This document shows, in pieces, positions 38,684 to 45,511 of a stretch of DNA of 64,000 nt. How positions within the stretch are numbered: position 1 is the first letter of the stretch; each line of letters opens with the position of its first letter. The position numbers and the translations under genes are program-made. This DNA comes from Bifidobacterium sp. B4142 (GTDB taxonomy: Bacteria > Actinomycetota > Actinomycetes > Actinomycetales > Bifidobacteriaceae), in NCBI RefSeq assembly GCF_026537325.1, contig NZ_JAFNMJ010000006.1:62001-126000 (forward strand), read 5' to 3'. Under the pieces are notes generated by a model, which had not been told where the DNA came from, searched no databases, and saw only the letters and a list, made by a program, of their open reading frames with translations.

Positions 38684-39253
38684 ATGACCAGTGCCTTGTT
38701 CTCGAAGAGGCCGCGTCGTGTGGATGTGATGAAAGGGTACGAGCCCATGTACGACGCGACGATGCAGGAGTGTCTGCAGCGGCCCTTCTACCTGTACGCG
38801 AGGGGGAAAGGGCGTTCCTGTCGCAAGGAGATATGGATTTTCGCCGCGTTCATCTGGGTCATGTCCACTGCTATGACCGGCCTGTTCTCCTCGGGTTCCT
38901 TGGCCGTCATACCGGGGCTGTTCTCCCTGGCGGTGCTGGTGCCCATGTATGCCCTGACGGTGCGGCGTCTGCATGACCTGGCCCTGTCGGGGTGGCTGGC
39001 GCTGGTCCCTTACGCGCTGACGGTGGTGGCCGTGGGTCTGATTGTCGGTCCGATGGTGTCGGATGCCCAAAAAGAGCTGGACCTGTCCGCCCCTTCGCCC
39101 CCGGGGATCATCATCCTCCTTCTGGCTGCGGTCGTTCAGCTGGCCATCATGTGCGTCCCCTCGCGTCGCCGTCATCCATTTGTCGATAACGGAAGCCTCG
39201 GTGTGAGTCGGACTGGTACGGCGCAGTATCCAGAGGACCCGAACGGACAGTGA
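38684..39253 (+). CDS. DUF805 family membrane protein
   Basis: About 189 residues. The DUF805 hallmarks are present: an N-terminal RPFYLYARGKGRSCRKEIW segment (the usual F-x-G-R-x-x-R-x-E-F-W), hydrophobic segments, VRRLHDLALSGWLALV (normally R-R-L-H-D-x-x-x-S-G-W) and a last helix before a polar tail. The family is of unknown function. ATG 38684 is preferred since AGGAAAGG ends 8 nt upstream; ATGs at 38660 and 38678 are in frame. It sits between the two BI-1-like genes, on the same strand. Confidence 0.82.
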   Translation: MTSALFSKRPRRVDVMKGYEPMYDATMQECLQRPFYLYARGKGRSCRKEIWIFAAFIWVMSTAMTGLFSSGSLAVIPGLFSLAVLVPMYALTVRRLHDLALSGWLALVPYALTVVAVGLIVGPMVSDAQKELDLSAPSPPGIIILLLAAVVQLAIMCVPSRRRHPFVDNGSLGVSRTGTAQYPEDPNGQ

Positions 39254-39398
39254 CCCCTATCCTGTAACAGGAAAGGGCGAACCTCGACGATGCGGGATGG
39301 AAAGAGACCTGCATGAACGGCACTGATGCAGGACCGGAATCGACGGTCTGGCGGGCCGAGTGGCGGATTCGATGCTTTGAGCGGGATGGTGGTGAGTG

Positions 39399-40176
39399 AT
39401 GGCTGGTGTTTCCGGCTCTTTGCGGCTTCCTGTGGGGAGGTCCTGGCTGCAGAGCGCGTCTTCGGTCATGTCGCGGGTGGCGGGGTGTGCGCGTCATGCG
39501 CCTGCGGGTGAGCGTGTCTTTTCGTGTGCCGGTGTGGTGCGCAAGCTGGCGGTGTGCGGTGCGGCCTTCCTGGCGGGGTTTGTGCCGGGCTGGGCGTTCC
39601 TTTACGACCAGGAGGAGCAGTGGGTGCGCGGCCGTTGCATCCAGTTTCTTCTGGTGGGCCTGTTCTCGATTTTTGCGATGTGGTGGTTTTTTGAGTCGGT
39701 TCGAGAGCCGTGGGGGGCGTCCTGGGTTTTGGTGTCTGGCGCTGACGATGCCGATGATGCCCTGCTGGGGGGTGGCGTTCGGCGCGGCAACTGGTATGCA
39801 TCCGGGGGTGATGCGCTGGGTGTTCGTGTCGGTGGCCGTGTTGGTGGTGGCCGGGGTGACCTGGCTTCGGTTCGTGTCGGATCTGGTGCGTGTCCGTGTG
39901 GCGGCCTGGGCGGCTTCGGCCGCTTCGTGCGTGGTGTCGTCGTGGATGCTGTGCCTGCTGTTCGGGGGCTCCCCCTTGTCGTGCCTGCCCTGGTGCATGG
40001 CGGTGGGCGCGACGGGCGCCTTGTGGTTTCTGCAGGACCTGTGGGCGATCGATTATTGTGCGGGCGACAATCGTGACGCCTCCTTCGAGTGGCTGGCGGC
40101 CTGGGCGCTGATCTTCGACCTGATGACCCTGGTGGCCGCACTATATCGCGGCGGCACCGCCGCACAAGGGCAATGA
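39399..40176 (+). pseudogene. Bax inhibitor-1-like membrane protein, copy 2, frameshifted in a G6 tract
   Basis: The N-terminal part (VFSCAGVVRKLAVCGAAFLAG) is in one frame and the C-terminal part (LQDLWAIDYCAG, FEWLAAWALIFDLMTLVAAL) in the next. Copy 1 reads GRPGPWFVALSF where the frames change; removing one G from the run at 39712-39717 makes copy 2 read GRPGFWCLALTM and restores a protein of about 259 residues. All other family motifs, including the two aspartates of the last helices, are intact. This could be a pseudogene, a phase-variable gene or a sequencing error in a homopolymer. Confidence 0.8.
39712..39717 (+). repeat. G6 homopolymer at the frameshift
   Basis: Six consecutive Gs exactly where the two reading frames of the second BI-1-like gene must join. 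One G fewer restores the full-length frame. Confidence 0.8.
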
Positions 40177-40433
40177 GCTTGCCCCGGGGGGATGCTGCTC
40201 TCTGCCCGGCTGAGTAGTGCCAGGTGATGGATAGACGCGGATCGAACGCACAACGTGGGAGGCGGCAGGGTGGCCTGGCTTGCCCTGCCTTCTGGCTTAT
40301 GCTACTGGGAACCGCCTCTTTCTCCTTCTGTTGATTTGGGCAGGGACCGTGGAGGTTCGGCGCACGTTGCTTGTCCAAGACTGACAGTGTGAGGGGGAGG
40401 GTGTCGCGAGGGTGATGAGTCCCCGTCTGCAAG
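40177..40433 (+). other. spacer before the intact dapA, with a terminator-like hairpin
   Basis: No gene is seen. GGCAGGG (40264-40270) pairs with CCCTGCC (40283-40289) and is followed by TTCTGGCTT, a weak terminator for the BI-1/DUF805 group. The end of the spacer (from about 40419) resembles the DNA in front of the broken dapA copy. Confidence 0.5.
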
Positions 40434-40439
40434 TAGCGT
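40434..40439 (+). promoter_or_regulatory. candidate -10 box of dapA copy 2
   Basis: TAGCGT ends 6 nt before the ATG at 40446. Bases 40426-40439 are identical to 36349-36362 before copy 1. Fits a leaderless transcript. Confidence 0.4.
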
Positions 40440-40445
40440 TGAAGT

Positions 40446-41357
40446 ATGTCTGAGCTTCAAACCCATCTGTTGGACAAGGCCCCGTTTGGGCGGGTCGTGC
40501 CGGCCATGGTCACCCCCATGGACCATGACGGGTCCGTGGATTTTGAGGCCGCTGGCAAACTGGCCCGCAGGCTTGTCGCTGATGGGGCGGATGGGTTGCT
40601 GGTCAACGGCACAACCGGCGAATCTCCGGCCACCCACATGGAAGAAAAAGTCGATTTGGTGCGAGCCGTCAAGGATGCCGTCGATGTGCCCGTCATCTCT
40701 GGAGCAGGCTCCAATGATACGGCTCATACGGTACGCATGGCCGAGATGACCCAGGAAGCCGGGGCGGATGCGCTCCTGGTGGTCATGCCTTACTACTCCA
40801 GACCCTCCCAGGATGGGGTTGTAGCGCATTTCAGGTCCGTCTGTCAGTCTGCGGATCGTCCCATTGTGCTCTACGATGTACCTGGCCGCACCGGGTTGCA
40901 CGTGACTGTGGATACCTACCGTCGCCTTGCCGAATTGCCGCATGTCGAGGCAGTCAAGGATGCCACTGGTGACCTGGCCGCAGTTCCCATCAAGCGCAAG
41001 GAGACGGGGCTGATCTGGTATTCAGGTGATGACGGGCTGTACCTGCCCTTCCTGGCCTTGGGTGCCGTCGGCATCATATCGGTCATGGCCCATGTGGCCA
41101 GCGGTCCTATGCAGGACCTGGCGACTCGGTTCGATCAAGGCGACCTGAAAGGGGCACAGAGGTTGTCGACCGCCTTGGCGCCGCTGGTCCAGGCTCTGAA
41201 CGGCCAAGGGCAGCAGGCGGTCATGGCCAAGGCCGCTTTGAAAGTGGCCGGCGTCTTGGACAGCACGACGATGAGGCTCCCTAATCTTGGGCCTGGCAAG
41301 GACCAGCTGATCCAAGCCGAGAAAGGCATGAAGGCCGCAGGGCTGATGCGTTCCTGA
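40446..41357 (+). CDS. dapA: 4-hydroxy-tetrahydrodipicolinate synthase, copy 2
   Basis: 303 residues, full length for DapA, which condenses pyruvate with aspartate semialdehyde at the entry to diaminopimelate/lysine synthesis. Visible are the substrate-binding GTTGES (55-60), Tyr143 in LYDVPGRTG and the Schiff-base lysine Lys171 in AVKDATGDL. It is followed after 62 bp by rnj, the same order that the remnants at 36.4-37.35 kb once had. As copy 1 is broken, this is presumably the only working DapA of the window. Confidence 0.96.
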   Translation: MSELQTHLLDKAPFGRVVPAMVTPMDHDGSVDFEAAGKLARRLVADGADGLLVNGTTGESPATHMEEKVDLVRAVKDAVDVPVISGAGSNDTAHTVRMAEMTQEAGADALLVVMPYYSRPSQDGVVAHFRSVCQSADRPIVLYDVPGRTGLHVTVDTYRRLAELPHVEAVKDATGDLAAVPIKRKETGLIWYSGDDGLYLPFLALGAVGIISVMAHVASGPMQDLATRFDQGDLKGAQRLSTALAPLVQALNGQGQQAVMAKAALKVAGVLDSTTMRLPNLGPGKDQLIQAEKGMKAAGLMRS

Positions 41358-41419
41358 CAAGCAACCAAGCGTCGCCCCTGTATCAGACGGGGGTACAGAT
41401 AATAGAAACACAAGTGAGA

Positions 41420-43273
41420 ATGGCAAGAAAACAAGAAGAATCAAACACGACCGGCAAGAGTAGAAATCGTCGGTCCTCCTCCAAGAACGGCAAGCAGGGG
41501 TCAGGCAGGTCCCGGGGCGAGTCCCGCAACCGCCGCAACGGCGCCATCGCCCGCGGCAAGGGCACTCAGGCCGAGCAGCGTCTGGTGGCGCCCCCCAAGT
41601 ACCGCAAGGGTTCCATGCGCATCGTCCCGCTGGGTGGCCTGGGTGAGATCGGTCGGAACATGAATGTGATCGAGTACAACGGCCACATCCTGCTCATCGA
41701 CTGCGGCGTGCTCTTCCCAGAGGAGGAACAGCCGGGCGTGGACCTGATCCTGCCCGACTTCAGCTACATCAAGGACAAGCTGGACCAGGTGGATGCCCTG
41801 GTGCTGACCCACGGGCATGAGGACCATATCGGCGGCGTGCCCTACCTGCTCAAGCTGCGTCCGGATATCCCTCTGATTGGCTCCAAGCTGACCCTAGGGT
41901 TCGTTGACGCCAAGTGCGAGGAGCACCATCTTAAGCCCACCGAGGTTGAGGTCAAGGGCCGCGACAAGCTCAAGGTAGGCCCCTTCAACCTGGAGTTTGT
42001 GGCGGTCACCCACTCCATCCCCGATGCCCTGGCCGTCTCCGTGCGCACTCCGGCAGGCCATATCATCGACACCGGCGACATGAAGATCGACCCGCTGCCA
42101 CTGGACCATCGCCTGACCGACCTGCGCGAGTTCGCCAAGCTTGGCGAGTCCGGCGTGGACCTGCTCATGGTGGACTCCACCAACGCCGAAGTTCCCGGCT
42201 TCGTCAAGCCCGAAATCTCCATCGCTCCTGCCCTGGACAAGGCCTTCGCCGAGGCTCAGCGCAAGATCATCGTGGCCTCCTTCTCTAGCCATGTCCACCG
42301 GGTGCAGCAAGTGGTCGATGCCGCCCACAAGTTCGGCCGCAAGGTGGTCTTCGCCGGCCGGTCCATGGTCCGCAACATGTCCATTGCCTCCGACCTGGGC
42401 TACCTGCACCTGCCTGAGGACACCGTGGTCGATCTCAAGGATGCCCACAGCATCCCCGACGAGAAGATCGTCTACATGTGCACCGGATCCCAGGGCGAGC
42501 CCATGGCGGCTCTGGGCCGCATCGCCGACGGGACCCACCGCGATATCACCATCAACGAGTTCGACACGGTCATCCTGGCCAGCTCGCTGATCCCCGGCAA
42601 TGAGCACGAGGTCTACAAGGTCATCAACAAACTGGTGCGCCTGGGCGCCAAGGTGGTCAACCGCGACAACGCAGCCATCCACGTTTCCGGCCACTCCGAC
42701 GAGGGCGAGCTCTTGCACTTCTACAACATCGTGCAGCCCAAGTGCGCCATGCCCATCCACGGCGAGAACCGGCATTTGGTGGCCAATGGCCTGATTGCCG
42801 TAAAGACCGGCGTGGATCCGCAGAACGTGGTCCTGGCCGAGGACGGCGACGTGGTGGACCTCTACCATGGCCAGGCCGCCGTGGTTGGATCCGTGCCCTG
42901 CGGATACGTCTATGTGGACGGCGATTCAGTGGGCCAGCTGACCGACGACGAGCTGGAGCAACGCCGGATTCTGGGCACCGAGGGCTTCGTCTCCGCCTTT
43001 GCCGTGGTCGACACCGAGACCAGCAAGGTCGTCTCCGGCCCCAAGCTCTACCTGAACGCTGTGGCCGAGGACGAGAGCGAATTCAAGTCCATCAACGCCC
43101 AGATAGTCGATCAGCTTGAGGATGCTATGGCCAAGGGGACCACAGGCACCTACCAGCTGCAGCAGATGATGCGCCGCACTCTGGGCGGATGGATCTCCCG
43201 CAAGCTGCACCGCAGGCCCATGATCGTGCCCGTAGTGGCAGACATCGCCACCGACGTGCAACCGCAGGATTGA
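41420..43273 (+). CDS. rnj: ribonuclease J
   Basis: 617 residues. A basic, Ser/Arg-rich N-terminal extension of about 60 residues precedes the metallo-beta-lactamase domain: HGHEDHIGG (131-139), the further ligands HSIPDA and DTGDMKID, and the beta-CASP domain with SFSSHVHRVQQ, GRSM and HVSGHSDEGEL. It is a dual 5'-3' exonuclease and endonuclease for mRNA decay and rRNA maturation. ATG 41420 has no clear ribosome-binding site apart from AAGTGAG; an in-frame GTG lies at 41414. A remnant of an earlier copy lies at 37286. A strong terminator follows the stop. Confidence 0.95.
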   Translation: MARKQEESNTTGKSRNRRSSSKNGKQGSGRSRGESRNRRNGAIARGKGTQAEQRLVAPPKYRKGSMRIVPLGGLGEIGRNMNVIEYNGHILLIDCGVLFPEEEQPGVDLILPDFSYIKDKLDQVDALVLTHGHEDHIGGVPYLLKLRPDIPLIGSKLTLGFVDAKCEEHHLKPTEVEVKGRDKLKVGPFNLEFVAVTHSIPDALAVSVRTPAGHIIDTGDMKIDPLPLDHRLTDLREFAKLGESGVDLLMVDSTNAEVPGFVKPEISIAPALDKAFAEAQRKIIVASFSSHVHRVQQVVDAAHKFGRKVVFAGRSMVRNMSIASDLGYLHLPEDTVVDLKDAHSIPDEKIVYMCTGSQGEPMAALGRIADGTHRDITINEFDTVILASSLIPGNEHEVYKVINKLVRLGAKVVNRDNAAIHVSGHSDEGELLHFYNIVQPKCAMPIHGENRHLVANGLIAVKTGVDPQNVVLAEDGDVVDLYHGQAAVVGSVPCGYVYVDGDSVGQLTDDELEQRRILGTEGFVSAFAVVDTETSKVVSGPKLYLNAVAEDESEFKSINAQIVDQLEDAMAKGTTGTYQLQQMMRRTLGGWISRKLHRRPMIVPVVADIATDVQPQD

Positions 43274-43296
43274 TCACCACTGCCTGCATGCTGATT

Positions 43297-43338
43297 CCAA
43301 AGGCTCCGGCCGCCCAGATGGACGGCCGGAGCCTTTGG
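43297..43338 (+). terminator. bidirectional terminator between rnj and the dehydrogenase
   Basis: A perfect 16-bp stem (43297-43312 with 43323-43338) around a 10-nt loop, between two convergent genes. The flanking TTATCAG and (opposite strand) AATCAGC are only mildly T-rich. Confidence 0.8.
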
Positions 43339-43360
43339 TGTTATCAGTAGGCAGCAGTGC

Positions 43361-44425
43361 TTACATGCTCACGATGATCTTGACGTGGTTTTCCGCGTCC
43401 TCACGTAGCGGACGGAAGCCCTTGTCCACGATGTCTTCGACTCTGATCCGGTCGGTGATGAAGGTGGACAGGTCGATGTTCCGGTCATGGATCAGCTTGA
43501 TGGCGTCGGCATGATCGTTGGCGTATCCCATGGACCCCGACATCAGCTTCTCGCCGAAGCCCATCTCCATGGTCACGTTCAAGTTGATGGGCTTGACGTG
43601 AATGGCCACGACGACCAGGCTGCCTTGGGCCTTGAGCGCCGACAGAAGCTGGTGGACCACCGGTTCCGCGCCGGCTGCGTCGAAGGCCACATCGGCGCCA
43701 CGGCCGTCAGTCTCGGCATTGACCCGCTCCAGCAGATCCTCCTTGCTGGGGTCGATGACCAGGTCAGCGGCACCGGACTGCAGGGCCTTGTCCTTGCGGG
43801 CCTGGGAGAGCTCGGACATGATGACCTTGAGTCCCTTGGCCTTGAGCACGGTTCCAAGCAGCAGGCCGACTGGCCCCGCCCCGCCGACCAGGGCGGTCTG
43901 CCCGGGCTCGGTGTGGATCAGACGCACGGCGTGGTAGGCCACTGAGAAGGGTTCGATCAGGGCTGCCTGATCCAGGGGCAGATCGCCCACAGGGAAGACA
44001 CGCTCGGCGGCCACCACCATGTGTTCGCTCATGCCGCCGCCCCAGCCGTTGATGCCGATGAAGCCCAGCTTGGAGCAGTCGTTGTAGTTGCCGGCCTTGC
44101 AGGCCGGGCATTCTCCGCAGGCCATTTCGGCCTCGACTACCACGGAGTCGCCCACCTTCATGTCGGTGTGCACGTCATCGGCGATTGCCTCGATTGTGCC
44201 CGAGATTTCATGGCCAAAGACCACCGGCAAGGTCTCCCCGGAAAGAGGGTGCGGGGTGTTTTTGGAGTTGCCGCCGTTTTGTTCGCCGTCGTAGTAGAGG
44301 TGAAGGTCGGAACCGCAGATGCCGGTGAAGGCGGGATGGATCTTGATGGTTCCCGGTTTGAGCTCAGGCTCGGGCACGTCCTCCAGACGTACATCTTCCT
44401 TGCCGTAGTACATAAGTGCTTTCAT
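43361..44425 (-). CDS. zinc-dependent (2,3-butanediol-type) dehydrogenase
   Basis: 354 residues of the medium-chain zinc dehydrogenase family. Catalytic-zinc ligands are in GICGSDLHLYYDGEQ and FGHEISG; the structural zinc site is CGECPACKAGNYNDC; the cofactor loop is VGGAGPVGLLLG. The YYDGE insert and GFIGINGWGGGMSEHM are typical of (R,R)-butanediol dehydrogenases, which interconvert acetoin and 2,3-butanediol with NADH; sorbitol-type activity is an alternative. ATG 44425 has GAAAGGG 8 nt upstream. It lies convergent to rnj with a terminator between. Confidence 0.88.
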   Translation of the reverse strand: MKALMYYGKEDVRLEDVPEPELKPGTIKIHPAFTGICGSDLHLYYDGEQNGGNSKNTPHPLSGETLPVVFGHEISGTIEAIADDVHTDMKVGDSVVVEAEMACGECPACKAGNYNDCSKLGFIGINGWGGGMSEHMVVAAERVFPVGDLPLDQAALIEPFSVAYHAVRLIHTEPGQTALVGGAGPVGLLLGTVLKAKGLKVIMSELSQARKDKALQSGAADLVIDPSKEDLLERVNAETDGRGADVAFDAAGAEPVVHQLLSALKAQGSLVVVAIHVKPINLNVTMEMGFGEKLMSGSMGYANDHADAIKLIHDRNIDLSTFITDRIRVEDIVDKGFRPLREDAENHVKIIVSM

Positions 44426-44540
44426 GGCGTAAACCCTTTCTGACATGCAGGCCGGTACGGTATGGACGGAGTTGACAACCCAGCTTCCCGTCCTCGCGAA
44501 TGGGTGGCGCCCCTTCTTTGGGGACCATCCCATCTATATA

Positions 44541-45299
44541 CTAACGCGTACATGCAGCTGGCATAAGAGGGCTTTCGGCCAGGACCTCACCGTCCTGGCC
44601 GAAGTCGAAGTCGCCCAGCCAGTGTCCGAACCTGCTGGGCCCCTTGCCGCACCAGACCACACAGGCGCTGCGGTCAGCCTGTCCGCTCAGCAGGCGGTTG
44701 GCGGTTCCGGTCACCCTGTCGTTGCCCAGGCGGTAATCCAGGAACTTGCCGTCCCCGTAGTGGCTGGTCACCCGCTGACGCTGCTCCTGGTCAAGCACCC
44801 GCCAGGGGTCGGCGGCGCAGAAGACCCTGGCGGGCAGGTCCTGCTCCGCCGCCTGGATCAGTGCCAGACCTCCGCCCAAGCTATGTCCGGTAAAGAGGAC
44901 CCCGCGCACGGCTCCCGCCTTGCGTCGGGCCAGGTCAAGTGCCTGCTGAGCCAGGATGCCTGCCTGCTGCGTCTGTCCTGGCTCCCCGTTCAGCGGCGGC
45001 AGGAAGCAGGTCAGCGCGGCATGGATGTCGTGCCGGGGGTCGTCGCGCAGATTGGTGCCTGCATAGACTACGGCCATATGGGCATAGTCCGGACCGCCAT
45101 CCAGGTCCTGGGCGGCGATCATGCCCTCGAAGCCGTTCTCAGGGCAGTAGCGGGAGCGCAGCACCCAGTAGATGCCCAGAGCTGGATCCTCGAACCAGTG
45201 CAGGCCCGGCCGGGTCTTGACGTCCCCTCTGCCGATCCCATAAGAGTATTGGCAGAGCATGTTGAGCTGATGCGTGGTGAATCCGGTCCGAACCTGCAT
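44541..45299 (-). CDS. lipase-like alpha/beta hydrolase
   Basis: 252 residues. The nucleophile elbow is FTGHSLGGGLALI (class-3 lipase pattern G-H-S-L-G-G), and an upstream strand AVVYAGTNLRDD carries an oxyanion-type segment. No signal peptide, so cytoplasmic. The rest of the catalytic triad is not obvious, though His/Asp candidates are in the last third. AGGAGG with 5-nt spacing supports ATG 45299. The dehydrogenase start is 115 bp downstream on the same strand; the gap between them may carry a promoter. Substrate unknown. Confidence 0.78.
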   Translation of the reverse strand: MQVRTGFTTHQLNMLCQYSYGIGRGDVKTRPGLHWFEDPALGIYWVLRSRYCPENGFEGMIAAQDLDGGPDYAHMAVVYAGTNLRDDPRHDIHAALTCFLPPLNGEPGQTQQAGILAQQALDLARRKAGAVRGVLFTGHSLGGGLALIQAAEQDLPARVFCAADPWRVLDQEQRQRVTSHYGDGKFLDYRLGNDRVTGTANRLLSGQADRSACVVWCGKGPSRFGHWLGDFDFGQDGEVLAESPLMPAACTR

Positions 45300-45469
45300 G
45301 GCGCCTCCTCTCTGCCCGGCTGGTAAGCCATCGGCCTTGATCAACCGCCTGGATGCGTGGTTATTCCCGTCCGGACTGCGCCGTAAGGAAAGAGGCGAAT
45401 CGTCCTTCTGGCCCGTCGGCGGGTGTCCGCATTAGACTTGGAATGCCATATCCGTACAGGACCTATGCT

Positions 45470-45493
45470 GATGCCGGTGGGGGCACCGGCATC
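45470..45493 (+). promoter_or_regulatory. perfect hairpin in the pepN leader
   Basis: GATGCCGGTG and CACCGGCATC form a perfect 10-bp stem with a GGGG loop. It ends just before the ribosome-binding site of pepN (GAAAGGA), so it could mask or protect translation initiation. Confidence 0.45.
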
Positions 45494-45511
45494 CATGCGT
45501 GAAAGGAAATT

